In this document: positions 16,694-27,200 of the stretch, piece by piece
How the letters are laid out: each line of letters opens with the position of its first letter
Numbering within the stretch: the stretch's first letter is position 1
NCBI RefSeq assembly: GCF_030056575.1
Contig: NZ_JASHHX010000014.1
Span: 54,547 to 118,546, forward strand
Direction: 5' to 3'
DNA length: 64,000 nt
Source of the DNA: Rhodoblastus sp. 17X3
GTDB taxonomy: Bacteria; Pseudomonadota; Alphaproteobacteria; Rhizobiales; Beijerinckiaceae
The notes under the pieces: model-generated
Told to the model about the DNA's origin: nothing
Seen by the model: only the letters and a program-made list of their open reading frames with translations
The model's database searches: none
Translations under genes and position numbers: made by a program

Positions 16694-17995
16694 ATGAAGC
16701 TGGCGGAATGGTTGCGCAAAACCGGCGTGAGCCGGATCGAGTTCTCAAGGCGCCTCGGCCTGACGCCCGGCGCCGTGAGCCAGCTCTGCAATCAGGAAAG
16801 CGTCTGGATGTCGCGCGACACGGCCCAAGCCATAGCGCGCGAAACCGGAGGCGCCGTAACGCCGAACGACTTTCTGCCCGAGGTCTGTGGCGAGGACAAG
16901 ATGGGAGGACACTCCGTGACGAATTCGGTGACCCAGGCCATTGAGGCGATGAAGCGCGGCGAGATCGTCATCGTGACCGATGACGACGACCGCGAGAATG
17001 AAGGCGATCTGGTGATGGCGGCGAGCCTGTGCACGCCGGAGAAAATGGCCTTCATCATCCGCAATTGCTGCGGCATCGTCTGCGCGCCCCTCAGCGTCGC
17101 CGAGGCGCGGCGGCTGCATCTCACTCCCATGGTGGCGGACAATGACGCGCCGCTCGGCACCGCCTTCACCGTCTCGGTGGACGTCAAGCACGGCCTGACC
17201 ACGGGCATTTCGGCGGAACAGCGCTCCAACACCGTGCGCGGCCTCGCCAACAATAATCTCGGCGCGAGCGATTTCGTGCGTCCCGGCCATGTGTTCCCGC
17301 TGGTGGCGCGCGAGGGCGGCGTGCTGATGCGCTCTGGCCATACCGAAGCCGCCGTCGATCTGTGCAAACTCGCCGGACTGCCTCCGGTGGGCGTGATCTG
17401 TGAACTGGCCAATGACGACGGCACCGTGATGATGGGGCCGCAGATCGTGGCCTTCGCCGAAAAGCACAATCTCAAGCAGATTTCGGTGGCCGATCTCATC
17501 GCCTATCGCCAGGCGCGCGAGACGCTGGTCGAGCGCGTCGCCGAATTTCCCGTCAAGACGCGCTTTGGCGAATTCACCGGCTACGCCTTTGTGACGCCGT
17601 TCGACAAGGTGCAGCATTTCGCTATCGTGGCGGGCGATATCGGCGAGGGCCGTGACATCCCCGCCCGCCTCCATCGCGCCGACATCATGAGCGACGTGTT
17701 CGGCGGCGGCGCTTCCATCAACAAGGCGCTGGAAAGCTTCACCAAGCAGGGACGCGGCGTGCTGGTCTATCTGCGCGACGGCGCGGCGGGCGTTCCCGCC
17801 ACGCTGGTCGGACAGGAGCAGGAGGCAGGCGCCGAGAACGAGCGCGCGAAAAACTGGCTCGATATCGGCGTCGGCGCGCAGATCCTGCGCAATCTCGGCG
17901 TGTCCTCGATTCGCCTGCGCACCAAGACGCCGCGCAAATATGTCGGCCTCTCGGGCTTCGGCATCGAGATCACCGGCACGGAGGACGGCCTTTGA
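16694..17995 (+). CDS. ribB: HTH-RibBX: 3,4-dihydroxy-2-butanone-4-phosphate synthase with degenerate GCH II domain
   Basis: About 433 residues in three parts. Residues 1-60 are a Cro/YdaS-like helix-turn-helix (FSRRLGLTPGAVSQLCNQ). Residues ~75-285 are RibB: DDDDRENEGDLVMAA at 97-111, 'HTEAAVDLCKLAGL', making the four-carbon unit for riboflavin from ribulose 5-phosphate. Residues ~290-433 align with GTP cyclohydrolase II, but at the zinc site the sequence is HRADIMSD (327-334) where active enzymes have HSECLTGD, and the later CDC pair is missing too, so this half cannot be a normal cyclohydrolase. That is the RibBX arrangement known from Proteobacteria. The stop overlaps the cobO start. ATG 16694 is preferred since earlier starts would run through the dyad. 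Confidence 0.9.
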   Translation: MKLAEWLRKTGVSRIEFSRRLGLTPGAVSQLCNQESVWMSRDTAQAIARETGGAVTPNDFLPEVCGEDKMGGHSVTNSVTQAIEAMKRGEIVIVTDDDDRENEGDLVMAASLCTPEKMAFIIRNCCGIVCAPLSVAEARRLHLTPMVADNDAPLGTAFTVSVDVKHGLTTGISAEQRSNTVRGLANNNLGASDFVRPGHVFPLVAREGGVLMRSGHTEAAVDLCKLAGLPPVGVICELANDDGTVMMGPQIVAFAEKHNLKQISVADLIAYRQARETLVERVAEFPVKTRFGEFTGYAFVTPFDKVQHFAIVAGDIGEGRDIPARLHRADIMSDVFGGGASINKALESFTKQGRGVLVYLRDGAAGVPATLVGQEQEAGAENERAKNWLDIGVGAQILRNLGVSSIRLRTKTPRKYVGLSGFGIEITGTEDGL

Positions 17996-18624
17996 GCCCG
18001 GAGACGGACGACGCCGAAGCTCTGCGCCATCGCGAGAAAATGGCGAAGCGCAAACAGGTTCAGGACGCCGAGGTCGCCGCCAAGACTGTCGAGTCCAAGG
18101 GACTGCTGATGGTCCACACCGGCCCCGGCAAGGGCAAGTCCAGCGCCGCCTTCGGGCTTGTGCTGCGCGCGCTCGGCCATGACTGGAAGGTCGGCGTGGT
18201 GCAGTTCGGCAAGGGCGGAGAAAAAAATTCTTGGCAGACCGGCGAACGCAAGGCGCTGGAGCGTTTTTCCGATCTGGTCTCCTGGCACACTCTGGGCGAG
18301 GGGTTTACGTGGGAGACGCAGGACCGCGCCCGCGACATCGCCGCCGCCGCCCGCGCCTGGGACAAGGCGAAAGAACTGATGGCCGATCCAGAAATCAAGC
18401 TGCTGGTGCTGGACGAGTTGAACATCGCCTTGCGCTATGAGCATCTGCCGCTCGACGAAGTGGTCGCGACGCTCATTGCGCGGCGGCCGGACCTCCATGT
18501 CATCGTCACCGGACGCAACGCCAAACCCGAACTGGTCGCCGCCGCCGATCTCGTCACCGAAATGCAGGCGACGAAGCACCATTTCGCCGCCGGGGTGAAA
18601 GCGCAGGCGGGCATCGAGTTCTGA
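17992..18624 (+). CDS. cobO: Cob(I)yrinic acid a,c-diamide adenosyltransferase
   Basis: 210 residues, normal for CobO/BtuR. The P-loop reads [20 protein letters not shown], followed by 'VVQFGKGG', '[11 protein letters not shown]' and the C-terminal '[15 protein letters not shown]', all family hallmarks. It transfers adenosyl from ATP to the reduced corrinoid. The start is a TTG at 17992 overlapping the ribB stop, and its stop overlaps the cobQ ATG by one base, so ribB-cobO-cobQ should be translationally coupled. Confidence 0.94.
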   Translation: MSPETDDAEALRHREKMAKRKQVQDAEVAAKTVESKGLLMVHTGPGKGKSSAAFGLVLRALGHDWKVGVVQFGKGGEKNSWQTGERKALERFSDLVSWHTLGEGFTWETQDRARDIAAAARAWDKAKELMADPEIKLLVLDELNIALRYEHLPLDEVVATLIARRPDLHVIVTGRNAKPELVAAADLVTEMQATKHHFAAGVKAQAGIEF

Positions 18625-20105
18625 TGGCGGGTTCTGGCACGGCTTTGGCGCTGATGTTTCAGGGCACGGGCTCCGACGTCGGCAAGTCCCTGCTGGTCGC
18701 CGGGCTGTGCCGCGCCTATACCCGGCGCGGCCTCAAGGTGCTGCCCTTCAAGCCGCAGAACATGTCGAACAACGCCGCCGTGACCCAAGAAGACGGAAAT
18801 GCCGGCGGCGAGATCGGCCGCGCGCAGGCGCTGCAGGCGCGCGCCTGCCATGCCGCGCCAAGCGTCCACATGAACCCCGTCCTGCTCAAGCCGCAGAGCG
18901 AGATCGGCTCGCAGATCGTCGTGCAAGGCAAGATTTTTGGGACCGCGAAGGCGCGAGATTATCAGGCGCTCAAGCCGCAACTCGCCTCCTTTGTCTCAGA
19001 CTCTTTCGCCCGTTTGCGCGCCGAGGCGGACCTTGTTCTGGTCGAGGGCGCGGGGAGCCCCGCCGAGGTCAATCTGCGCAAGGGCGACATCGCCAATATG
19101 GGTTTTGCGCGGGCGCATGATGTCCCGGTCGTACTGATCGGCGACATCGACCGCGGCGGCGTCATCGCCCAGGTCGTCGGCACAAAAATCGTGCTGGACC
19201 CCGCCGACGCCGACATGGTGCTTGGCTTTCTCGTCAACAAGTTTCGCGGCGACGCCAGCCTGTTCAGCGAGGGCATGAACCTGATCGCAGAAAAGACAGG
19301 CTGGGCGGCGCTCGGTCTCGTGCCCTTCTTCGCACAAGCGGCGCGCCTGCCCGCCGAAGACGCCGTCGCCCTGTCGCGCCGGGAGAAGACGCAGGGCGGC
19401 GGCAAGATCATCGCCGTGCCGCAGCTGCCGCGAATCAGCAATTTCGACGATTTCGACCCGCTCAAGCTTGAGCCCGATGTCGATCTGCGCATGATCCCGC
19501 CCGGCGAACCGCTGCCGCTCTGCGATCTCGTCATCCTGCCGGGGACCAAGGCGACCATCGCCGATCTCGCCTTTTTCCGCGCGCAGGGCTGGGACATCGA
19601 CCTGCTCGCCCATGCTCGGCGCGGCGGCAAGGTTTTGGGCATTTGCGGCGGCTATCAGATGCTGGGCCAGACGGTCTCGGACCCGCTCGGCATGGAAGGG
19701 CCGCCCGGCGCCATCGCGGGCCTCGGCCTGCTTGACGTCTCGACCGAATTGACCGCCGAGAAAATCCTGCACGCCTGCGCAGGCGTTTCCATTCCCGAGG
19801 GCGCCGGTTTTTCGGGCTATGAAATGCATGTTGGAACAACCCGTGGCCCGGATTGCGCGCGGCCGCTGCTGCGCTTTGCGAACGGCCGCGCCGACGGCGC
19901 CGTCTCGGCCGATGGCGCGATCCGCGCCTGCTACGTCCACGGACTGTTCGGCGATGAAGACCAGCGCGCCGCGCTCCTGCGCTGGATCGGCGCCGAGCCT
20001 TCGGCGCTTGGTTATGAGGTGGAAGTCGAGCGCGTGCTCGACGCCCTCGCCGCCCATCTCGAACAGCACATCGATCTCGATGCGCTGCTCACCCTAGCGC
20101 GATGA
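18624..20105 (+). CDS. cobQ: Cobyric acid synthase
   Basis: 493 residues. The N-terminal dethiobiotin-synthetase-like ATPase domain shows [19 protein letters not shown], '[13 protein letters not shown]' and '[12 protein letters not shown]'. The C-terminal class I glutamine amidotransferase domain has '[10 protein letters not shown]' with the nucleophile Cys and 'CYVHGLFGD' with the catalytic His. It amidates side chains b, d, e and g of adenosylcobyric acid diamide. Its last 17 bp overlap the 3' end of cobD on the other strand. Confidence 0.95.
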   Translation: MAGSGTALALMFQGTGSDVGKSLLVAGLCRAYTRRGLKVLPFKPQNMSNNAAVTQEDGNAGGEIGRAQALQARACHAAPSVHMNPVLLKPQSEIGSQIVVQGKIFGTAKARDYQALKPQLASFVSDSFARLRAEADLVLVEGAGSPAEVNLRKGDIANMGFARAHDVPVVLIGDIDRGGVIAQVVGTKIVLDPADADMVLGFLVNKFRGDASLFSEGMNLIAEKTGWAALGLVPFFAQAARLPAEDAVALSRREKTQGGGKIIAVPQLPRISNFDDFDPLKLEPDVDLRMIPPGEPLPLCDLVILPGTKATIADLAFFRAQGWDIDLLAHARRGGKVLGICGGYQMLGQTVSDPLGMEGPPGAIAGLGLLDVSTELTAEKILHACAGVSIPEGAGFSGYEMHVGTTRGPDCARPLLRFANGRADGAVSADGAIRACYVHGLFGDEDQRAALLRWIGAEPSALGYEVEVERVLDALAAHLEQHIDLDALLTLAR

Positions 20106-21063
20106 CCAGCAACCCCGCCAAGACGAGCATCTGCGCGGCGCAGGCGCGGCGGTAAAGCGTCAGCGCGCGGCGAATGTCGGCGGCGTCCAGCTCCGCGCGG
20201 CCGTCGCCCATGTAAACGTCATCCACCATCTCGCCGCCATAGACGCGCGGCCCCGCCAGCTTGAAGCCGAGCGCGCCGGCCAACGCCGCCTCGGGCCAGC
20301 CGGCGTTGGGCGAGCGATGTTTTCCGGCGTCGCGGCCCACGGCGACCCAGGCCGCGCGCCATTCCGCGCGCGGCGTGAAGGCGGCGGCCAAAATGATCCA
20401 CAGCGCCGCCAGCCGCGAGGCCGGCAGGTTGACGAGATCGTCGAAGCGCGCCGCCGCCCAGCCGAAGTCCTTGTAGCGTTCGTTCCGGTGGCCGATCATG
20501 GAATCCGCCGTATTGGCGGCCTTGTAGAGCGCCCCGCCCGGCAGGCCCAGCGCGGCGGTCCAGAAGGCCGGCGCGACGATTCCGTCGGAGAAATTCTCCG
20601 CCAGACTCTCCACCGCCGCGCGGGACACGCCGGCGACATCGAGCGCCGACACGTCGCGCCCGACGATCATCGCCACTTTTTCACGCCCGCCGGCGAGTCC
20701 TTCGCGCTCCAGCGCCTCGGCCACCGCCGCGACATGCTCATAGAGGCTGCGCTGCGCGACGAGCGACGACGCCAGCACGGCAAGGACGATGAAGCCAAAC
20801 CAGTTCTGTGGCGCCCAGTCACTCAGAAGGCGCGCGACTTCGCCCGTGACGGCCAGAACGATCATTAGGCTCAGCGCGCCCAAAACTTTGCGGCGGTCGC
20901 GGGAAAACTCGGGCCGGTTGAGCATTTGCTCCAGCCGCGCGATAAGGGCGCCAATCCAGCTCACCGGATGGCGCAATACAGCGTAAACCGGCGCGGGATA
21001 GCCGATCAGGGCTTCGAACAGCAGCGCCGCCAGGGCGAGCGCGAGGGTGAAGGCGGAAAACAT
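20089..21063 (-). CDS. cobD: Adenosylcobinamide-phosphate synthase (CbiB/CobD family)
   Basis: 324 residues, polytopic membrane protein. Family marks: '[12 protein letters not shown]' and '[10 protein letters not shown]' at the N-terminus, '[20 protein letters not shown]' in the middle, and '[19 protein letters not shown]' with '[16 protein letters not shown]'. It joins aminopropanol (or its phosphate) to cobyric acid. The start codon interleaves with that of cobC on the other strand (CAT 21061-21063 versus ATG 21062-21064). Confidence 0.93.
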   Translation of the reverse strand: MFSAFTLALALAALLFEALIGYPAPVYAVLRHPVSWIGALIARLEQMLNRPEFSRDRRKVLGALSLMIVLAVTGEVARLLSDWAPQNWFGFIVLAVLASSLVAQRSLYEHVAAVAEALEREGLAGGREKVAMIVGRDVSALDVAGVSRAAVESLAENFSDGIVAPAFWTAALGLPGGALYKAANTADSMIGHRNERYKDFGWAAARFDDLVNLPASRLAALWIILAAAFTPRAEWRAAWVAVGRDAGKHRSPNAGWPEAALAGALGFKLAGPRVYGGEMVDDVYMGDGRAELDAADIRRALTLYRRACAAQMLVLAGLLVIALG

Positions 21064-22081
21064 GGTTGCGGCGACGAATCTTTCGGACGAGACCGCCCTA
21101 GCCTATCACGGCGGCGGCCTCGCCGCCGCCCGCCGCCTGTTTCCGCAAGCGCCCGAGCCCTGGCTCGACCTTTCGACCGGCATCAATGCGGCGCCTTTTC
21201 CTTTTGCGCCGGTCAGCGCGGCGGCTTACGCACGGCTACCGGAGGCGGAGTCCATCGCAGAGCTGGAAGGGGCTGCGGCGGAACGCTTCGGGTTGGGCGC
21301 CGGTGCGGGCATCGTCGCAGCGCCGGGAACGCAGGCGCTGATCCAGCTGCTGCCGCGACTGCTGGGCGCGAAAAAAGTAGCGATCCTCGGCTTCACCTAT
21401 GCGGAGCATCAACGCGTCTGGGCCGCCAGCGGCGCCGAGGTCGCAGTCTGCGACAGACTCGACGAACTGGCCCACGCCGATCTCGCCGTCGTCGTCAATC
21501 CGAACAATCCGGACGGACGGTTGTGCAATCCGCGCGACCTGCGCGATCTCGCGCGCGGCATGTCGGCGGAAGGCAAAAGCCTGATCGTGGACGAGGCCTT
21601 CATCGACCTTCTGCCGCGCGAAAATAGCCTCGCGCCGCTGCTGCCTTTGCCCGGCGTCCTCGTGCTGCGCTCCTTCGGCAAGACTTTTGGGCTCGCAGGC
21701 CTGCGGCTCGGATTCGCGCTCGGCGAGACATCCCTGACCGATTCGCTGCGCGCGGCGATCGGCCCCTGGGCGGTGAGCGGCGCGGCTGTCGAGATCGGGA
21801 TCGAGGGCTATCGCGACCGCGCCTGGCTGAATGAGACCGCCGCGCGACTTGGGCGGGATTGCGCCCGCCTCGACGCCCTGCTGGCGGCTGCCGGATTCGA
21901 GATTGTCGGCGGAACGCCCTTGTTTCGCCTCGCCCGTCATGAGCATGCGCAACAGATCTTCCGGCGCCTGTGCGGGGCGGGCGTGCTGACCCGCCCCTTC
22001 GCGACGCGGCCGGGCTGGCTGCGTTTCGGCCTACCGCACGGCGAAGCCGATTTCGCGCGACTGGCTCAAGCGTTTGTCTAG
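21062..22081 (+). CDS. cobC: CobC-type PLP enzyme, probable threonine-phosphate decarboxylase
   Basis: About 339 residues, fold-type I aminotransferase related to HisC. 'YHGGGLAAARRLFP' and 'WLDLSTGINA' open the protein as in CobC; 'NPNNPDGR' and 'LIVDEAF' hold the PLP-contact residues, and 'VLRSFGKTFGLAGLRLGFAL' holds the Schiff-base Lys. It supplies aminopropanol phosphate for CobD. ATG 21062 has AAGGCGG upstream; ATG 21047 is the alternative. The gene converges with the cobalt transporter, overlapping its end by four bases. Confidence 0.9.
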   Translation: MVAATNLSDETALAYHGGGLAAARRLFPQAPEPWLDLSTGINAAPFPFAPVSAAAYARLPEAESIAELEGAAAERFGLGAGAGIVAAPGTQALIQLLPRLLGAKKVAILGFTYAEHQRVWAASGAEVAVCDRLDELAHADLAVVVNPNNPDGRLCNPRDLRDLARGMSAEGKSLIVDEAFIDLLPRENSLAPLLPLPGVLVLRSFGKTFGLAGLRLGFALGETSLTDSLRAAIGPWAVSGAAVEIGIEGYRDRAWLNETAARLGRDCARLDALLAAAGFEIVGGTPLFRLARHEHAQQIFRRLCGAGVLTRPFATRPGWLRFGLPHGEADFARLAQAFV

Positions 22082-23127
22082 GCTTTCGCTTCAAGCCGGT
22101 CGAAGCCCTTGAGTCTGTAGATGATGATGGAAATCAACCAGCTTGCGGCAAACAGGCCGATGATGCCGTAACCAAGCAGGCCGAAATTCTCATTGAGCGC
22201 GCCGATCGAGTCCCAGAACGCCCCGTGGAGTTCGTAATGGTCGGCGATCATGCCGAGCGTTTCGATGCCGCCGATCGCCAGAGCGACCAGCGCCGAGACG
22301 GCGGTGATGGTGAGATTGTAATAGATCTTGCGCACCGGCTTCATGAAGGCCCAGCCATAGGCGCCGAGCATCAGCACGCCGTCGGCGGTGTCGACCAGCG
22401 ACATGCCCGCCGTGAACAAGGCAGGGAACACCAGCAAGGACGCCAGCGTCGCGCCGTCGGCGGCCTGGGTCGCGGAAAGTCCGAACAAAGCCACTTCCGT
22501 CGCCGTGTCGAAGCCGAAGCCGAACAGCATGCCAACCGGAAAGAGATGCCAGCTCTTGCGCACCATGGCGAAGACCGGACGAAACAGGCGCGACAACAGG
22601 CCGCGCTTGTTCAGCAGCAGGTCGAAATCCTCGTCCGTGACGTTTTCGCCGCGCTTGACCGCCTGAAAACTGCGCCAGACGGAAGCGAAGACAAAAATAT
22701 TGAAGATCGCCAGCAGGAAAAGGAAAAGCGCCGAGGCGCTGGTGCTGACGATATGGCCGACGGCCTTGAAATCCTCGAACCGCGAACTGATCGCCACGCT
22801 GGCGAAGCCAACGGCGATCGACATCGCCACCACCACGGCGGAATGGCCGAGCGAAAAGAACAGCCCGACCGCGAGCGGCCTTTGGCCCTCCTGCATCAGT
22901 TTGCGCGTGGAATTGTCGATGGCCGCGATATGATCGGCGTCCACGGCATGGCGCAGGCCGAGCGAATAGGCCAGCAGCGCCGAGCCCAGCAGCACCGGCT
23001 TGTCGTGAAAGACCGCGAAGGCCCAGGCCCACGCGGCGATATTGGCGAGCGCGAGCCCGCTGAAAAGAAAAAGCAGCTTTTGGCGCAATGGCCCGCGCTG
23101 CGCGAACGCTTCCGGAAGTCCCTGCAT
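22078..23127 (-). CDS. NiCoT-family cobalt/nickel permease
   Basis: About 349 residues with eight likely membrane helices. The family signature is RHAVDADHIAAIDN in helix II; 'LFFSLGHSAVVV', 'GFDTATEVALF' and 'LFTAGMSLVDTADGVLM' are the other conserved blocks. The cobalamin riboswitch in its leader and the cobalamin genes alongside argue for cobalt as substrate. ATG 23127 is preferred because CGAGGGTG precedes it; the upstream ATG at 23166 lies in the riboswitch 3' edge and has no ribosome site. Confidence 0.92.
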   Translation of the reverse strand: MQGLPEAFAQRGPLRQKLLFLFSGLALANIAAWAWAFAVFHDKPVLLGSALLAYSLGLRHAVDADHIAAIDNSTRKLMQEGQRPLAVGLFFSLGHSAVVVAMSIAVGFASVAISSRFEDFKAVGHIVSTSASALFLFLLAIFNIFVFASVWRSFQAVKRGENVTDEDFDLLLNKRGLLSRLFRPVFAMVRKSWHLFPVGMLFGFGFDTATEVALFGLSATQAADGATLASLLVFPALFTAGMSLVDTADGVLMLGAYGWAFMKPVRKIYYNLTITAVSALVALAIGGIETLGMIADHYELHGAFWDSIGALNENFGLLGYGIIGLFAASWLISIIIYRLKGFDRLEAKA

Positions 23128-23171
23128 AACACCCTCGTATGCGACGGTATGTTCACCGGCCCTCATGGGAC

Positions 23172-23345
23172 GGCGGGCAAGGGCAGGTCTCCTGGCTTGC
23201 GAGTCATCGCGAAACGCCAGCCTTCCCGGACAAATCCAGTGGCCATTTGCGGCGTTGCGCTCGTCGCTTACAGTTGCGGGGGCAGCCGGGGAGTTTCACC
23301 CCGTTCCCTATTAATCCCTAGGGAGCCTTGCTGCCGAGACGTTAG
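23172..23345 (-). ncRNA. Cobalamin (AdoCbl) riboswitch
   Basis: On the minus strand the order of conserved parts is complete: GGGAACGGGGTGAAACTCCC, GGCTGCCCCCGCAACTGTAA, the B12-box region with GCCACTGG, GGGAAGGCTGGCG, and CCAGGAGACCTGCCC. It ends about 45 bases before the preferred start of the cobalt permease, so AdoCbl binding should shut the gene off, probably at translation initiation since no T-run follows. Edges are approximate. Confidence 0.92.
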
Positions 23346-23369
23346 CGGAGGACGCCGCGCGAGGCAAAC

Positions 23370-24278
23370 TCATTTGTCGCCGCGGCTGGTCGCGGAAATC
23401 GCCTGCATGACCTGTTCGGTGAAGGACTGCACCGCGCCCGGCGCATGCGAGACGAACAAGGTGTTGGTCTTGTCCTGCTCACCGATCGACTTCAGCGTGT
23501 CGAAATATTGCGTCACCAGGACGAGCTGCATGACTTCCTTGGCGCTGGCGTCGCCGAGCGTCCGCTGAAAATCCTCGATCGAGCCGCGCAGGCCCTCGAT
23601 GATCGCCTTGCGCTGATTGGCGATGCCCTGGCCCTGCAGCGCCTTGCTCTCGGCCTCGGCTTCGGCCTTCTTGACGACCAGGATCTTCTCGGCCTCGCCG
23701 CGCGCATTGGCGGCGACCTGCGAGCGTTGCGCCGCGTTGATGTCGTTCATCGCAGCCTTGACCTTGGGGTCGGGGATGATGTCGGTCACCAGCACATTGA
23801 CGATCTCATAGCCGAACGCCGCCATGTCGACGTCGAGCTCATGCTTGACCGCGGCGGCGATGCTGGACTGGCTCGCGAAAACGTCGTCCAGCATCATGCC
23901 GGGCACATGGCCGAGCACGACCTGTTCGACATAGGCCTTGATCTGCGCCTCGGGGTCCGAAAGCGCGTAATAGGCCTCGAAGGCCTTTTCCGGCCGCACG
24001 CGGGTCTGGACCGAGATCGGAATGGTGACAAAGACATTGTCCTTCGTCTTGGTCTCCATGGTCAGAGACATCTGGTTGACGCGCAGGCTCATCCGCCCGT
24101 CCACCTTGTCGATATAGGGAACCTTCCAGTTCAGGCCGGCCTGGGCGACGCGCAGATAGCGGCCGAACCGCGTGATGACCCCGACCTCGGCGGTCTGGAC
24201 CGTGAAAAAACTGCCCAGCACGGTCGCCAGCACGAAGAGCAGCGCAATGCCGCCGAAAGACGAAAGCAAAATATCCAT
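23370..24278 (-). CDS. SPFH/Band 7 (stomatin-like) membrane protein
   Basis: About 302 residues. One N-terminal membrane helix (IALLFVLATVLGSFFTV) leads into an SPFH domain: 'GVITRFGRYLRVAQAGLNWKVP', 'TKDNVFVTIPISVQTRV', then a long Ala/Glu-rich coiled coil (ARGEAEKILVVKKAEAEAES, ALQGQGIANQRKAIIEGL) and 'VTQYFDTLKSI'. Such proteins oligomerise in lipid microdomains and often regulate membrane proteases. ATG 24278 begins the membrane helix segment; an in-frame ATG at 24350 would add a hydrophilic stretch with no family match. Confidence 0.85.
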   Translation of the reverse strand: MDILLSSFGGIALLFVLATVLGSFFTVQTAEVGVITRFGRYLRVAQAGLNWKVPYIDKVDGRMSLRVNQMSLTMETKTKDNVFVTIPISVQTRVRPEKAFEAYYALSDPEAQIKAYVEQVVLGHVPGMMLDDVFASQSSIAAAVKHELDVDMAAFGYEIVNVLVTDIIPDPKVKAAMNDINAAQRSQVAANARGEAEKILVVKKAEAEAESKALQGQGIANQRKAIIEGLRGSIEDFQRTLGDASAKEVMQLVLVTQYFDTLKSIGEQDKTNTLFVSHAPGAVQSFTEQVMQAISATSRGDK

Positions 24279-24570
24279 GAAACGCCCACTTGAAAACGCC
24301 GCTTGCACGCGGTCAAAGCGAGGACGCGACGGTCCGTTCAGGTCCATCAAGCCATCGTCCGGTGAAAGTTACAAGACGCGCGCCGCCAGCAATCCCGGCC
24401 GGAAGCGAATGGGCTTAACCGAAGGAAAACGGTGTATTGCCGCAATGCAACGAAAGTCTGGGAGATGCATCCCCCGTTTGAAGGATGCGGTCTCAGCTTT
24501 CCGGGATGACACTGGCGGCGTGAACCGGAATTTTCGGTCCATGATTTGAAGAGCGAGCCATTTTCACAGG

Positions 24571-24591
24571 CTCCGGGCTTCTCTCCCGGAG
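24571..24591. other. Hairpin in 3' region of leuA
   Basis: CTCCGGG / CCCGGAG around a 7-base loop, just beside the larger hairpin at 24596-24636. The surrounding 24279-24646 region (368 bp) contains no credible gene. Confidence 0.5.
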
Positions 24592-24595
24592 CGCA

Positions 24596-24641
24596 GCGGA
24601 CAGGGCCGGACGGCGCAGGCCGACGACCCTGTCCGCTTTTT
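24596..24641 (+). terminator. Intrinsic terminator, reading on the plus strand
   Basis: GCGGACAGGG (24596-24605) pairs with CCCTGTCCGC (24627-24636) and is followed by TTTTT (24637-24641) on the plus strand. Both flanking genes (leuA, SPFH) are on the minus strand, so the U-tract faces the opposite way. On the minus strand it is only a stem without U-tract. Confidence 0.6.
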
Positions 24642-24646
24642 CAATG

Positions 24647-26236
<1,590 letters not shown>

Positions 26237-26344
26237 GAGATGTTCCTGGCGATAGGCGCCCCAATTCGCGCTCGGCATAGTCCTGTTGAGCTGTTCAAGC
26301 AATTGTCGCGGACATGCGAAGCCGGGGCCGGAAAAGGCTGCGGC

Positions 26345-26390
26345 GAAAATCCCCTGAGCGCCCAGGCAAAGCCCGGCCGGCCCTCAGGGG
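26345..26390 (-). terminator. leuA attenuator hairpin
   Basis: On the minus strand CCCCTGAG (26390-26383) pairs with CTCAGGGG (26358-26351), with a second inner stem CCGGGC-TTT-GCCTGG, followed by ATTTTC. The stem starts inside the last codons of the leader peptide, as required for ribosome-controlled attenuation. Confidence 0.65.
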
Positions 26391-26461
26391 TTGATAAGAA
26401 GAAGAATTTTGGCGAGCGCGCGCGCGGATGCGGCCGGGGCAAAAGCGCCGGCTTTCATCAT
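26384..26461 (-). CDS. leuA leader peptide
   Basis: 25 codons starting at a double ATG and ending at a TGA inside the attenuator stem. The last residues are AKILLLINP, with three consecutive CTT Leu codons (a rare choice in this GC-rich genome) flanked by ATT and ATC. Ribosome stalling at these codons under leucine shortage would disrupt the terminator. Too short for normal gene finders. Ribosome site is weak. Confidence 0.65.
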   Translation of the reverse strand: MMKAGAFAPAASARALAKILLLINP

Positions 26462-26662
26462 CTGCGTCTGGTTGGTCTCAAAGGACACGGGCGGCTCTAC
26501 GATTGGGCTGCGAACAGCCTCGGTTATTTCTAATAGCGTGATCCCGCCGGCAAAATCAAGGGCGTGCTCATCGCGACGGCGATGTCCCGCGCGCGACGCG
26601 CGGTCGCTTTCGGCAGGCGAGCAGAACATTCGCCGCTCTAAGGCGCTGGCGATTCAATGCGT

Positions 26663-26959
26663 TCAGGCCTTTTTCCGCGCTTCAGCGTCAGCACTGTCGC
26701 CCAAAGTGACGAACTCATTGACCATCGCCTCGTAATCGGCCCAAAACTCGGCCTTTACGAGAGCCCAGACACCCTTCGACCGGGCCGCTTGCGCGACTTT
26801 GGCGCGCAAGGCGTCATTGCTTTTCTCAATCCCCCTCACAAAATTGTGCTGAAGATTGGAGAAACGTCCCGTTTCCTCGAACTCCCTCCGCCGCTTTCGC
26901 AGCGTTTCGGCAAGTTCTTCAAGTTTTTCGCTGAGTTGCTGCTCTTCCCTGTCGGACAC
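26663..26959 (-). CDS. Small coiled-coil protein, unknown
   Basis: About 98 residues, highly charged and helical: 'REEQQLSEKLEELAETLRKR' suggests a coiled coil at the N-terminus, and 'WALVKAEFWADYEAMVNEFV' a second amphipathic helix. No membrane segment or signal. GTG 26959 is preferred since GGGAGG sits at normal distance; TTG 26965 is too close to it. Function unknown; no operon partner. The 235 bp to its left (26966-27200) hold nothing I can identify. Confidence 0.6.
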   Translation of the reverse strand: MSDREEQQLSEKLEELAETLRKRRREFEETGRFSNLQHNFVRGIEKSNDALRAKVAQAARSKGVWALVKAEFWADYEAMVNEFVTLGDSADAEARKKA

Positions 26960-27200
26960 GGTCAAGGCCTCCCGGGGGGCGCTCGTGCGCCGAGAGCAGA
27001 TGGGCTACAGCGGCGAAGTCACGAACGTGAATTGACTATTGAAACCATATGGGGATCGGCGCCATTCGGGACAATGGCTGGCCGAGGGAGGTCGTTTCTT
27101 GGCCAGATTTGGTCTACCGGTGGCGAAAGCGAGCGATTGACCGATCTCTATTCCCTGCGGTTCGCCCCGCCCAGCGGGAAGGCCTGAGACCACGGCCCGA

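Noticed and set aside
24596..24636. Terminator of leuA
   Set aside because: On the minus strand no U-tract follows the stem; the U-tract is on the other strand.
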